From NCBI RefSeq assembly GCF_016862515.1, contig NZ_BONC01000005.1:142098-206097 (forward strand): a stretch of DNA of 64,000 nucleotides. The letters are read 5' to 3'. Below are positions 25,946 through 37,460 of this stretch, piece by piece. The position numbers and the translations under genes were made by a program. The notes beneath the pieces were generated by a model. It made no database searches and was not told the DNA's origin. It was given only the letters and a program-made list of their open reading frames with translations. Within the stretch, counting starts at the first letter, position 1, and each line of letters opens with the position of its first letter. The stretch is from Asanoa iriomotensis (GTDB lineage Bacteria; Actinomycetota; Actinomycetes; Mycobacteriales; Micromonosporaceae).

Positions 25946-26596
25946 TCACGGCGCCAGGCGGAACGGCGGATAGCGGTCCGTGACCAGCGTGAACGCGTAC
26001 GCCGTGACCCGGTTCTGCCAGCGCAGCACCCCTTCGACGTAGTCGAACAGCGGCCGCGGGTAGCGCCCGGTGAACAGGATCGCGAACCACGTGATCACCA
26101 CCGCGACCACGGCGCCGATGTGCAGGAAGAACAGCACGACGTAGTGCGGGACCGCGAGCAGCCACTTGACGATCGGCAGGAACCGGTTGAGCGTCCCGCC
26201 GGGATAGAGGTAGTCGAGCCGCACCGACTGCTGGTCGTCGGTGGCCGGGTAGCGGTCGTCCATCAGCGCGAAGTAGACGGTCACCCGGTTGGCGAACCGC
26301 TGCAGCTCCAGGTTCCAGTCGAACCACCAGCGCGGGTACTTCTTCCGGAACAGGATCATCAGCAGCGGCCCGAAGAACAGCACACCGCCGAAGCCGTACG
26401 CGACGTTCTGGGCGTGGTTGCCGTTGTCGCCGCCCCACTGGCCCCACTCGGCGCCACCGCTGTAGACGGTGCCGAGCACGATCACGATCGGGATGATCGT
26501 GAACAGGCGGAAGAAGCTGGTCAGCCGGTTGAGCGGTCGGTCGGGATAGGCCACGGAGAAATTCACCGGGTACGGCGGTGGAGCGGTCGGTTGCAT
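25946..26596 (-). CDS. DUF4389 membrane protein
   Basis: 216 residues beginning MQPTAPPPYPVNFSVAYPDR. Three or four membrane spans (SFFRLFTIIPIVIVLGTVY, YGFGGVLFFGPLLMILF, HYVVLFFLHIGAVVAVVITW) and the repeated DUF4389 blocks RWWFDWNLELQRFANRVTVY and LRWQNRVTAYAFTLVTDRYP. Function unknown. ATG 26596 follows GGAGGGG. Ends one base beyond the hairpin terminator. Confidence 0.88.
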   Translation of the reverse strand: MQPTAPPPYPVNFSVAYPDRPLNRLTSFFRLFTIIPIVIVLGTVYSGGAEWGQWGGDNGNHAQNVAYGFGGVLFFGPLLMILFRKKYPRWWFDWNLELQRFANRVTVYFALMDDRYPATDDQQSVRLDYLYPGGTLNRFLPIVKWLLAVPHYVVLFFLHIGAVVAVVITWFAILFTGRYPRPLFDYVEGVLRWQNRVTAYAFTLVTDRYPPFRLAP

Positions 26597-26721
26597 CGGC
26601 GCGTCCCCTCCGTACCAGCAAATGACCTGTATGAACATCTTGCGGGTTTTAATCCGCTTTGGGGCACGAATGGGAATCCCGTTCAGCGCCCGACAAGGAA
26701 TGTGTGCCAGACTCACGAACC

Positions 26722-27207
26722 GTGTTGAACCGACGTCGCGCGCTGGCCGTCGCGAGCCTGACCGCGGCCCTGGCACTGGGTGGCTGCACGCTCGCCGACA
26801 AGATCGTCGGCGCGGACCCGGTCCCGGTCGACGAGAGCCCGCAGAAGGCCCGCGCCCACGTCGAGTCCTACCTGGCCGCCATGGCCAAGCGGGACGCGGC
26901 CGCCGGCCGCAAGCTGCTCTGCCCGACGCTGGCCGGCACGTTCGACAAGACCGCCAAGGGCGAGGGCGGCGACTTCAACCCCAAGACCAAGGTGTCCGGT
27001 GGCCTGGTGACCGACGTCCGGGCCGAGGGCGAGGGCCAGAAGGTGACCGCTGCGATGCTCGTCACGCCCGCGGGTGGCGAGCGGACGCCGGTCAGCGTCG
27101 CGTTCCTCGTGACCAACATCGATACCGGCTGGTGCATCGCCGCCGAGGAGACGGCCGTGGTGCTGCCGTCGATGCCCGCCGCGCCCAGCCCCACACCTTC
27201 CCAGTGA
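26722..27207 (+). CDS. Putative lipoprotein
   Basis: 161 residues. Signal with lipobox LALGGC (mature Cys ~21). The following ~110 residues look like a small NTF2/DUF4878-type domain (KARAHVESYLAAMAKRDAAA, LCPTLAGTFDKTAK, VAFLVTNIDTGWCIAAEE). A short Pro/Ser tail ends it. GTG 26722 gives a normal RR-containing signal. Likely surface-exposed, role unknown. It lies 24 nt before the DAHP synthase gene. Confidence 0.75.
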   Translation: MLNRRRALAVASLTAALALGGCTLADKIVGADPVPVDESPQKARAHVESYLAAMAKRDAAAGRKLLCPTLAGTFDKTAKGEGGDFNPKTKVSGGLVTDVRAEGEGQKVTAAMLVTPAGGERTPVSVAFLVTNIDTGWCIAAEETAVVLPSMPAAPSPTPSQ

Positions 27208-29662
<2,455 letters not shown>

Positions 29663-29742
29663 CAGGATCGCGTGCTTTGCTGAATGGAGCACGCCCCTGA
29701 CCTGACCCGGTTCGGGGGAGCGACGGTTCGGCGGAGGTTGCC

Positions 29743-31260
29743 ATGGCCACCACGGGCCTGTGGCGCCAGTCCGCCTGGGCCTTCTTCGCGATCGAGGGCG
29801 CTCTGATCCTCGCCGCGTTGATTTCGGGTGCCCCCATGCTGACCGCGATCGCCGCGGTCGCCGCCGTCGTGGTCTCGGTCGTCGTCCTGATTGCCCGCCG
29901 GCCGCCCCGGGCCGCTGCCTGGTGGTCGTTGACCGTGGCATCCGGGTCCGTGAGCCTCTCCCGGGTGACGGTCGCGGCCGGCAACCGGCCGGTCGCGCTG
30001 GACCGGGGCCTGGCCTACGGAGACATTCGCGCCCTGATCCTGTACCCGGCGCTGGTGATCGGGCTGCTGGTGCTCGGCGGAACCGGCGCGCTCGCCGATA
30101 CCCTCGATGCCTCGGTGGCCACGCTCGGCATCTTCGTCCTGCTCTGGTTGCTATTGCTACACGGCAGTCTCGTGCCGGAGGGGACCCAGCTCGCGGTCGC
30201 CGCCCTGCGCCCCATCGGCGTCTCTCTGGTCGTGGGGGCGCTGGTGCGGCTGTTGTTCCTGGTGAATCCCCGGGCGCCCACCGTGCGCCTGGTGGTGGCC
30301 AGCGTGATCTGCGCGTTGCTGGCGTCCGTCGCGGTGATCGGAGCGCGAGCCGGCTACCGCATCGAGGGCACCCAGGCGAACACCGGCCTGTTCGCGACGC
30401 TCTTCTGCGTCCTTCTCGCCGCCGCCCTGGTGCATCCCTCCTCGAGGACCTCGTTGACCCGCGCGCGGACCAACAGCCGGCGGCTGCGCCGGGGACGCGT
30501 CATCATGTTCGTCGGGCTGACCCTGCTGGGCCCGCTCGCCTGGTCGCTCGCGGTCGCGATCGGCCGATTCGATCCGGGGTCGCCGGCCGACTTCGGCCCG
30601 CCGGTGCTGGCCGGCGCGGTCATCTCGCTGTTGCTGCTGTGGCGGCTGGCACTCGTGGCGCGGGTCGCCGACCGGCGGGCCGAACAGCTCGGTGTGGCCG
30701 TCGGCGAACTGCAGGGGCTGCAGGCGGAGCTGTCCTACCGGGCGGCGCACGACCCGCTGACCGGGCTGGCGAACCGGTCGGTGCTGTCGGAGCGGTTGAC
30801 CGCGCTGCCGCGAGGCGGGCCGCACGCGCTGCTGCTGATCGACCTCGACGGTTTCAAGGAGATCAACGACTCGCTCGGTCACCCGGCTGGCGACGAGTTG
30901 CTGGTCGCGGTCGGGCGGCGGCTGACCCGGCTGGCACCCGTCGGCAGCACGCTGGTCCGGCTCGGTGGCGACGAGTTCGCCGTGCTGCTGCCGGAGACCG
31001 ACGAAGCCGCCGCGATGGCCTTCGGGGCCGCGGTGTGCGGCCGGCTGCGGCTGCCCTATCCGTCGGCGCACGGTTCCCTCGCGGTCAGCGCCAGCGTCGG
31101 CGTCACCGCGGGGGCGCTGGGTGCGCGTGATCCGGCAGAGGTGCTCCGGGAGGCCGACGTCGCGCTCTATTCGGCGAAGGAGGCCGGCAAGGACCGGGTG
31201 GCGCCGTACCGGTCGGGCCGCACGCCGCTGCGGCGGCGGGTCCGGCAGCGGCCGCGCTGA
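29743..31260 (+). CDS. Membrane-bound GGDEF diguanylate cyclase
   Basis: 505 residues. About nine hydrophobic spans fill residues 10-310, a membrane sensor without a recognised name. A short coiled linker (RAEQLGVAVGELQGLQAEL) leads to the GGDEF domain ~330-495 (AHDPLTGLANRSVL, LIDLDGFKEINDSLGH, RLGGDEFAVLLPE). The active-site GGDEF is intact, so synthesis of c-di-GMP is expected. The inhibitory RxxD site five residues before it is absent (PVGS). Monocistronic; its stop faces the ArsR-type gene 6 nt away. Confidence 0.93.
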   Translation: MATTGLWRQSAWAFFAIEGALILAALISGAPMLTAIAAVAAVVVSVVVLIARRPPRAAAWWSLTVASGSVSLSRVTVAAGNRPVALDRGLAYGDIRALILYPALVIGLLVLGGTGALADTLDASVATLGIFVLLWLLLLHGSLVPEGTQLAVAALRPIGVSLVVGALVRLLFLVNPRAPTVRLVVASVICALLASVAVIGARAGYRIEGTQANTGLFATLFCVLLAAALVHPSSRTSLTRARTNSRRLRRGRVIMFVGLTLLGPLAWSLAVAIGRFDPGSPADFGPPVLAGAVISLLLLWRLALVARVADRRAEQLGVAVGELQGLQAELSYRAAHDPLTGLANRSVLSERLTALPRGGPHALLLIDLDGFKEINDSLGHPAGDELLVAVGRRLTRLAPVGSTLVRLGGDEFAVLLPETDEAAAMAFGAAVCGRLRLPYPSAHGSLAVSASVGVTAGALGARDPAEVLREADVALYSAKEAGKDRVAPYRSGRTPLRRRVRQRPR

Positions 31261-31266
31261 GCGCGC

Positions 31267-32238
31267 TCAGTCCAGCTCGGCCATCAGTTTGCCGCCGCGG
31301 TCGGTGAGGCGGTAGACGACGGCGCGGCCGACCCGGGCGCCGGCGACGACGCCGGCTTCGCGGAGCACGGCCAGGTGGGTGCTGACGGTGCCGAGCGAGA
31401 CCTCCAGGGTGTACGCGAGCTGCGTGCTGGTCGCCGGCCGGCGCAGCTCGCGGAGCACCCGGGCGCGGCCCGGGCCGAGCAGCGTGGCGAGCGCGTCGCC
31501 GGCCGGGTCGGTGAGCTCCGCGGCGGGACCGCGGGCCGGGTAGACGAGCGCGTACAGGGGCGGGCGTTCGCAGGTCCACGCGCCGACGCCCGTTGTCTTG
31601 GGCACGAACACCAGCCCCTCGTCGGTGATCCAGCGGTCCGGGTAGTCCTGGTCGCTGAACCGGATCGCGTCGTCGCCGACCCAGACGGAGTGGCGGGTCA
31701 TGTTCCGCACGGTCTCCTTCCAGCCGTAGGCGGCGAGTAGCCCGGCGCGGTGCATGATGTCGCGTTCCAGCAGCGCCCGGCGGCGGGGCCAGTCCGGCTC
31801 GACGAACCGGCGCCAGCCCTCGGCGAGCGCGGTCGCCACCTTGGGGCCGAGGCCGGTGGTGTCCAGCCAGGCGGTGTCCTGCGGTTCCCAGGCTTTGGCG
31901 ACCGCGTCCGCGACCGTCGCCCGGGTCTCCTCGTCGCTGAACGCGGCGACCGCCGCGAGCTCGTCGCGCAGCCGGGTGCCGGTGCCGCCGGTCGGTGGGA
32001 CCGCGACCAGGTCGGGCAGGAACTTCGTCGCCGAGACCAGGTGCATCAGCCCGGTCGCGAACGGGTCGCCGGCCAGCCAGGCCCGGTAGCCGGGCCGGTG
32101 GCGTTCGTGCCAGTCGCGCAGCCACGGCTCGGGTGCGGGCCGGTGCAGGGTGATCAGGGCGCCGAGCGTCTCCGCCAGCGGGGACAGGGCGAACCGGCAG
32201 CGGGACAGCGCGGTGGGTGTGAGCCGCAGGAGAGTCAT
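31267..32238 (-). CDS. ArsR-type winged-helix regulator with long N-terminal domain
   Basis: 323 residues. A ~240-residue N-terminal domain of the DUF5937 kind (PTALSRCRFALSPLAETLGA) precedes a C-terminal ArsR-like winged helix (LGPGRARVLRELRRPATSTQ, LEVSLGTVSTHLAVLREAGV, GRAVVYRLTDRG). No metal-binding cysteine motif is visible. It is divergent from an MFS transporter with a 58-nt shared promoter region, the usual layout for a local repressor of an exporter. ATG 32238 was chosen over upstream in-frame ATGs because those lie within the transporter's reading frame. Confidence 0.87.
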   Translation of the reverse strand: MTLLRLTPTALSRCRFALSPLAETLGALITLHRPAPEPWLRDWHERHRPGYRAWLAGDPFATGLMHLVSATKFLPDLVAVPPTGGTGTRLRDELAAVAAFSDEETRATVADAVAKAWEPQDTAWLDTTGLGPKVATALAEGWRRFVEPDWPRRRALLERDIMHRAGLLAAYGWKETVRNMTRHSVWVGDDAIRFSDQDYPDRWITDEGLVFVPKTTGVGAWTCERPPLYALVYPARGPAAELTDPAGDALATLLGPGRARVLRELRRPATSTQLAYTLEVSLGTVSTHLAVLREAGVVAGARVGRAVVYRLTDRGGKLMAELD

Positions 32239-32296
32239 CGTTACGCCTTTCGCCGCAAGGTTAGCCGCCGTCCACCGCGGCCGGCAGGCTGCCCGG

Positions 32297-33475
32297 GTGC
32301 TGCTGCTCGCCCCGCCGTTCCGCAACTTCTACCTCGGCCGGCTGGTCTCCCTCGCCGGGAGTGCGATGACCCCGGTCGCGCTCGCCTTCGCCGTGCTCGA
32401 CGCCAGCGGCCGGCCGGGCGACCTCGGCATCGTGCTGGCCTGCCAGCTCGGGCCGCACCTCGCGCTGCTGCTGGTCGGTGGCGCGGTCGCGGACCGGCTG
32501 CCGCGCCGGGCCGTGCTGGTGCTGGCCAACCTGGGCGCCGGCGTGACACAGGGGGCGATCGCGCTGGTCTTCATCGGCGGCGCGTACCGGCTCTGGCTGG
32601 TCGCCGGACTGGCGCTGCTGGCCGGCGCCGTCGAGGCGTTCACCTCGCCAGCGCTGCGGGGGATCGTGCCCGAACTGGTCGGGCCGGACGACCTGGGACG
32701 GGCCAACGCGCTGCTGTCGACCACCCGCAGCGCGGTGCTGATCGTCGGGCCGACGGTCGCCGGGCTCGTGGTGGTCGCGGCCGGCGGTGGCTGGGCGATC
32801 GCGGTCGACGCGGTCAGCTTCGTCGCGGCGGCGTTCTTCCTGAGCCGGCTGCCCCGGGTCGCCCCGGTGCCCTCCGATTCCGGACTGGTGGGCGGCATCC
32901 GGGACGGGTGGCGGGCGTTCGTGGCGATCCCGTGGGTCTGGCCGGTGGCGCTCGCGTACGCCGTGATCAATCTGGTGAACACCGGGCCGTGGCAGATCCT
33001 CGGGCCGTCGCTGACGGCGGCCCGCGCGGGCGAGGCCGCCTGGGGCGTGGTGCTGAGCGTGCGCGCGGTGGGTCTGCTGGTGATGAGCGCGGTGATGTAC
33101 CGGCTGCCGCCCCGGCGGCCGCTGCTGTTCGGGCGGCTGTGCGGCGCGCTCGGCGCCTGCGGGTTGCTCGGGCTCGGGCTCGGCGTCGGGCCGGTGTGGC
33201 TCGCCGCCTGCGCGTTCCTCGGCGGGGTCGGCTTCGCCGCGTCGGGGATCACCTGGGACAGCGCCCTGCAGCGGCACGTCGACAGCGCGCATCTGGGCCG
33301 GGTCGCGTCGATCGACGACCTGCTGTCGTTCGCGGCGATCCCGCTCGGGCAGCTGCTGGTCGGGCCGGCCGCGGCGGCGTTCGGCGGCGCGCGGGTGGCC
33401 GTGTGCTGCGGGCTGGTGTTCGCGGTCGCGGCGCTCGCCCCGCTGGGCGTGCGCGCGGTCCGGGTCCTTAGCTGA
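32297..33475 (+). CDS. MFS transporter
   Basis: 392 residues, about 12 membrane helices, starting VLLLAPPFRNFYLGRLVSLA. The loop GGAVADRLPRRAVLVLANLG is the MFS motif A region. The family of MFS_3/enterobactin-exporter-like proteins fits best; substrate unknown. GTG 32297 leaves a 58-nt divergent promoter region. The 3' end overlaps the convergent nfo gene by 8 nt. Confidence 0.9.
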   Translation: MLLLAPPFRNFYLGRLVSLAGSAMTPVALAFAVLDASGRPGDLGIVLACQLGPHLALLLVGGAVADRLPRRAVLVLANLGAGVTQGAIALVFIGGAYRLWLVAGLALLAGAVEAFTSPALRGIVPELVGPDDLGRANALLSTTRSAVLIVGPTVAGLVVVAAGGGWAIAVDAVSFVAAAFFLSRLPRVAPVPSDSGLVGGIRDGWRAFVAIPWVWPVALAYAVINLVNTGPWQILGPSLTAARAGEAAWGVVLSVRAVGLLVMSAVMYRLPPRRPLLFGRLCGALGACGLLGLGLGVGPVWLAACAFLGGVGFAASGITWDSALQRHVDSAHLGRVASIDDLLSFAAIPLGQLLVGPAAAAFGGARVAVCCGLVFAVAALAPLGVRAVRVLS

Positions 33476-34304
33476 CCAGCCCCCGCAACGTGGCGATGTC
33501 GGCGGCGTGGCCCTCGTGCGTCTTGCCCGACGGGGTCTCGACGACGACCGGCAGCCCTGCGGTCGACGGATGTCCGAGCAGCTCCGCGAACGCCGCCGTG
33601 CCGATCGAGCCCTTGCCGATCGTCTCGTGCCGGTCGCGCAGCGAACCGCAGGTGTCCTTGGAGTCGTTGGCGTGCACCAACTTCAGCCGGCCCGCGCCGA
33701 CCGTCTCGGTCAGCAGGTCCAGCGTCGCCGTCATGCCGCCCGGCGCGGCCAGGTCGTGGCCCGCGGCCCAGGCGTGGCAGGTGTCGAAGCAGACGCCGAG
33801 ACGCGGGTGCCAGTCGACGGCGGCGAAGTAGTCGGCCAGGTGCTCGACCCGGGACGCCAGGCAGCGCCCGCCGCCGGCGCTCGGCTCGACCAGCAGCTCG
33901 GGGCCGTCCTGGTCCAGCAGCGGCAGGAGTTCCTCGCGCACCTGCTTGAGGGCGGCGTCGTGGTGCGTCGGGTCGACCGCGCTGCCGGCGTGGAAGACCA
34001 CTGCCCGGGCGCCGATCGCCGTGCCCCGGCGCAGCGCGTGCGCGAGCGTCGCGGCCGACCGCTCGACGGTTTCCGCCGTCGGTGAGCCGAGGTTGACCAG
34101 CAGCGACGCGTGCACGTAGACCGCCGCCGCGCGCTCCGCGCAGCCCGCCCTGAACAGCTCGTCCTGCGCCGGGTCGCCGGGCGGGAGCGCCCAGCCGCGC
34201 GAGTTCGACACGTAGACCTGGGCCACCTGGGACCCGGCCGCGTCGAGGTAGGGCAGCGCGGTCCTGGCGATGCCGCCGGCGGTGGGTGTGTGCGAACCGA
34301 TCAC
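33468..34304 (-). CDS. nfo: Deoxyribonuclease IV (endonuclease IV)
   Basis: 278 residues, AP endonuclease of base-excision repair. Metal-site blocks of the family are present: VYVHASLLVNLGSP, ELLVEPSAGGGR, GVCFDTCHAWAAGHD, LVHANDSKDTCGSLRDRHE and IGKGSIG. GTG 34304 overlaps the kinase stop (GTGA), so its translation is coupled to pknL. A much longer upstream open frame is only antisense/alternative-frame reading of the kinase. Confidence 0.94.
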   Translation of the reverse strand: MIGSHTPTAGGIARTALPYLDAAGSQVAQVYVSNSRGWALPPGDPAQDELFRAGCAERAAAVYVHASLLVNLGSPTAETVERSAATLAHALRRGTAIGARAVVFHAGSAVDPTHHDAALKQVREELLPLLDQDGPELLVEPSAGGGRCLASRVEHLADYFAAVDWHPRLGVCFDTCHAWAAGHDLAAPGGMTATLDLLTETVGAGRLKLVHANDSKDTCGSLRDRHETIGKGSIGTAAFAELLGHPSTAGLPVVVETPSGKTHEGHAADIATLRGLVS

Positions 34305-36271
34305 TGGCAGAAGAGTACGACCTGGCTCCCCGGCGGCACCGGGGTGTTCTCGTTGGGCTGCTGTGCGAAGACCGTCCCGTTGGGGTTGATCTGCGGGTTG
34401 GGCTGCAGGCCCATGCCCTGGAGCTGCTGCACCGCCTGCTGGCAGGGCAGGCCGACCACCCGTGGCACGACCGTCTGCGGCGGACCCTCGCTGACCTGCA
34501 GCTCGACCTTGGCGCCCTTTTCCACGCCGGCACCGTCGTTGGGCGACTGGCCGATCACCTCGTCGCGCGGCTTGTCGGACTGCTTGTAGGCGATCAGCGG
34601 CTCGAGCCCGAGGCCGATCAGCTCGTTGCGGGCGTCGTTGACGTTCTTGCCGACCACGCGGGGAACGGTCAGCGGCGCCTTGCCCTTGCTGACGAAGACG
34701 GTCACCTTGTCGCCGGGCTTGGTCTCGGTGCCGGCCGCCGGGTCGACGGCCACCACGACGCCCTTGGGCAGGTTGTCGTCGTAGCGGTCCGCGCCTTTGA
34801 CGATCTGCAGCTTGGCCTGCTCGAGCTCGGCGGTGGCCAGGTCGAGCGTCATGCCGGAGACGTCCGGGACCTGGTAGCGCTCGGCGCCGAGCGAGAGGAC
34901 CAGCGTGATCGTGCCGCCCTTGAGGATCCGGCCGGCGGCCGGCGGGTCCTGGGAGAGCACGACGTCCTTGTCGACCTTCTCGTCGAACTGGCCGGCCGCG
35001 TAGGAGATCGTGAAGCCGCCGCGGGTGGCCTGCGCCTCGGCGGCGGCCTTGGTCATCGACGCGAGCTGGGGAGCGACCGTGTAGCGGCCCATGCCCCACC
35101 ACCAGCCGCCGATCGCCGCGACCAGGCCGAACACGACGATCGCGGCGGCCACCGCCATCCGGCCCCGGGGGTGCGACATCACCATGCGGTAGCGGTCGGC
35201 GATCTTCCCGCCGAGTCCGGCGCGGCCGTCGTCGTAGTCGTCGTAGTCGGGCTCGGGTGCGCGGCGTCGCCCGCTGGGCGGTGGTTCGGCCAGGCGCGCC
35301 CAGGACGGCCGTTGCGGCTCGGCGTTGACGCGCGGGATCGTCACGGTGCGGGCGGAGACCTGTTGGAGCAGGGCCGTGTTGGCGTTGGCCGTGCCGAGGT
35401 CGTCGCGCACGACCTGCACCTCGGAGAGGAACGTGCCGGCGTCGGTCGGCCGGGCGTGCGGGTCGCGGCGGGTGGCCCGGGCGACCAGCTCGTCGAGCAC
35501 GGGCGGGATGCCCGCCACGAGGCTCGACGGCGCGGGGACGTCGCGGTCGACGTGCTGCCAGGCGACCTCGACGGGCTGGTTGCCGTCGTACGGGACCCGG
35601 CCGGTGAGCATCTCGAACAGCACGATGCCGGCGGAGTAGACGTCGCTGCGCGGGTCGGCGCGGCCGTCGGTGACCAGCTCGGGCGCGACGTAGGCGACGG
35701 TGGCCATGAGCTGGCCGCCCTCGGCGTCGGTGGCGCTGGCCTCGACCGCGCGGGCCAGGCCGAAGTCGGCGACCTTGACCACGCTGTCGACGAGGTTGCC
35801 GGGCCCGCCGCTGGGCGCCTCGGCGACCAGCACGTTCTCGGGCTTGACGTCGCGGTGCACGAGGCCGGAGCGGTGGGCGGCGGAGATCGCGGCGAGCATC
35901 TGCTCGAGGATCGCCAGTGCCTCGCCCGGGTTGAGCCGGCGGCGCTGCGCGAGCACGTCGCGCAGCGTGTGGCCGCGCACGTATTCCATCACCAGGTAGG
36001 GGAGGCCGGCGTGCACGCCCTGGTCGTAGACCGCGACCACGTTGGGGTGGGTCAGCCGGGCGATCGTCTTGGCCTCGTCGGTGAACCGGTCGAGGAACTG
36101 CGGATCGCGGGCCTGCGTCGGGTGAATGATCTTGAGGGCGACCGTGCGCTCGAGGCGCTCGTCGGTCGCGGTGTAAACGGTCGCCATGCCGCCACGGGCC
36201 ACCCGCCCACGGATGCGGTAGCGCCCGTCGACCAGTGTGCCCAAGAGCGAGTCAGCGACCTGGATGTCCAT
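34301..36271 (-). CDS. PknL-like Ser/Thr protein kinase with PASTA domains
   Basis: 656 residues. Kinase domain ~12-275: glycine loop GRVARGGMATVYTATDE, Lys in TVALKIIHP, catalytic HRDVKPENVLV, DFG in VKVADFGLARAV, APE region YVAPELVTDG. A juxtamembrane linker with acidic DYDDYDDG precedes one membrane span (AVAAAIVVFGLVAAIGGWWW, ~355-377). Four extracellular PASTA repeats run to the end (YTVAPQLASM, YQVPDVSGMT, LTVPRVVGKN, VVPRVVGLP). PASTA domains bind peptidoglycan fragments, so it probably couples wall state to phosphorylation. The neighbouring Rv2175c-like gene encodes the known substrate of mycobacterial PknL, which lacks PASTA domains. ATG 36271 lacks a clear Shine-Dalgarno. Confidence 0.94.
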   Translation of the reverse strand: MDIQVADSLLGTLVDGRYRIRGRVARGGMATVYTATDERLERTVALKIIHPTQARDPQFLDRFTDEAKTIARLTHPNVVAVYDQGVHAGLPYLVMEYVRGHTLRDVLAQRRRLNPGEALAILEQMLAAISAAHRSGLVHRDVKPENVLVAEAPSGGPGNLVDSVVKVADFGLARAVEASATDAEGGQLMATVAYVAPELVTDGRADPRSDVYSAGIVLFEMLTGRVPYDGNQPVEVAWQHVDRDVPAPSSLVAGIPPVLDELVARATRRDPHARPTDAGTFLSEVQVVRDDLGTANANTALLQQVSARTVTIPRVNAEPQRPSWARLAEPPPSGRRRAPEPDYDDYDDGRAGLGGKIADRYRMVMSHPRGRMAVAAAIVVFGLVAAIGGWWWGMGRYTVAPQLASMTKAAAEAQATRGGFTISYAAGQFDEKVDKDVVLSQDPPAAGRILKGGTITLVLSLGAERYQVPDVSGMTLDLATAELEQAKLQIVKGADRYDDNLPKGVVVAVDPAAGTETKPGDKVTVFVSKGKAPLTVPRVVGKNVNDARNELIGLGLEPLIAYKQSDKPRDEVIGQSPNDGAGVEKGAKVELQVSEGPPQTVVPRVVGLPCQQAVQQLQGMGLQPNPQINPNGTVFAQQPNENTPVPPGSQVVLFCQ

Positions 36272-36344
36272 CGGCAGGCAGTCTATGTGCACGCGGCGTT
36301 CGAGCGACACAGCCGTGCCGGCATCTTCACCGGTAACCCCGCAT

Positions 36345-37022
36345 TCAGGGGTTTTCGTCCGGGTGACGGTGGTGATGACGGCGCGGGCGGCCTTCGTACG
36401 GCTGGGCGTCGCTGCTCTCGGACGCGCTCGCGGTCGGTGACGGGCTCGGCTCGGCGGTGGGGGTCGGCTCCGCCGGTGTCGGGCTCGGGGTGGGCGTCGG
36501 GTCTTCCGTCGGGGGCGGGTCCGACTCTTCGGGCTGCGGGTCGCCGGGGTCGCCCGGGTCGCGCTCCGGATCCGGGGCGGGTCCGACGTCGGTGGGTGCG
36601 CCGTCGTGCGTATCCGATGATCCGGCGCCGCCCGACGCGGCCTGCCGGCCGGCGACGGTGAGCGGGCCACCCTCCCGGGCGATCCGCACCGGTTCCCGCA
36701 GGCTCACCTCTTCCGGGCGCTGGCCGGTGCCGTCGGCGCCGGCCACGACGCTCACGGGTTGTTCCGTCGCTTCCGGCTGGTTCAGCAGCGCGCCGAGGCC
36801 GTTGACGACGACGAAGTAGGTGCCGACCGCGCCGACGAGGCTGACCAGGGCGAACCCGCCGGTGGCGACCAGGCGGCGGGGTGGTGCGGCGTGCTCCGGG
36901 AAGATCAGCTCAGTGGTCTCCTCGCCGTCCGCGTTCTTGCGGTTGCGCGCCCGGGTCAGGTCGTACTGCACCGACCGCCACGCGCCCACGAGTTCCTTGC
37001 GCACACCCCGCCAGGTGGTCAC
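36345..37022 (-). CDS. Membrane protein with Pro/Glu-rich tail, upstream of kinase
   Basis: 225 residues. A cytoplasmic N-terminus (WRGVRKELVGAWRSVQYDLT), one membrane helix (LVATGGFALVSLVGAVGTYF), and then ~150 exposed low-complexity residues (repeats of DPGDPGDP, PTPTPSPTP) ending in a His/Arg-rich tail. No family recognised. It lies 73 nt upstream of the kinase on the same strand and might be one of its targets or partners (inference from position). Confidence 0.75.
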   Translation of the reverse strand: MTTWRGVRKELVGAWRSVQYDLTRARNRKNADGEETTELIFPEHAAPPRRLVATGGFALVSLVGAVGTYFVVVNGLGALLNQPEATEQPVSVVAGADGTGQRPEEVSLREPVRIAREGGPLTVAGRQAASGGAGSSDTHDGAPTDVGPAPDPERDPGDPGDPQPEESDPPPTEDPTPTPSPTPAEPTPTAEPSPSPTASASESSDAQPYEGRPRRHHHRHPDENP

Positions 37023-37116
37023 GGGAGATCCTTCCGAAATGATCGTGCGGTACGGCGGTACCCCGTACCGGGTGGTTCGGTGGTGTCACGCCGCGTCGGC
37101 GTGGCAATGTGAGCGG

Positions 37117-37458
37117 GTGACCGAAACCGTTCCCGCTCAGTGGCTGCCCTTGCCCGACGTGGCGGAGCGCCTCGACGTGTCGATCAGCAAGGTGAACCAG
37201 ATGGTCCGCGACGGCTCGCTGCTCGCGGTCCGCCGCGACGGCGTCCTGCGGGTGCCGGCCGAGCTGGTGGCGAACCGCACCGTGCTCAAGCACCTGCCGG
37301 GCGTCATCACGTTGCTGCACGACGCTGGGTACAACGACGAAGAGTGCCTGCGGTGGCTCTACGCGGAGGACGCCACCCTCCCCGGCTTCCCGGCGGTGGC
37401 CCTCGGCGGCGACCAGGCCACCGAGGTGAAGCGCCGAGCGCAGGCGCTGGGCTTCTAG
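37117..37458 (+). CDS. Rv2175c family DNA-binding protein
   Basis: 113 residues. Winged-helix DNA-binding part (WLPLPDVAERLDVSISKVNQ, VRRDGVLRVPAELV) and the C-terminal helical block VITLLHDAGYNDEECLRWLY. The M. tuberculosis homologue is a DNA-binding protein phosphorylated by PknL, and the pairing with a PknL-like kinase is kept here (divergent, separated by one gene). GTG 37117 follows CAATGT by 6 nt and may be leaderless. The lycopene cyclase gene starts 2 nt after its stop. Confidence 0.93.
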   Translation: MTETVPAQWLPLPDVAERLDVSISKVNQMVRDGSLLAVRRDGVLRVPAELVANRTVLKHLPGVITLLHDAGYNDEECLRWLYAEDATLPGFPAVALGGDQATEVKRRAQALGF

Positions 37459-37460
37459 AT

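Noticed and set aside
33468..35102. 544-residue fused endonuclease IV
   Set aside because: The upstream ~266 codons are an alternative frame of the PASTA kinase; endonuclease IV starts at GTG 34304.
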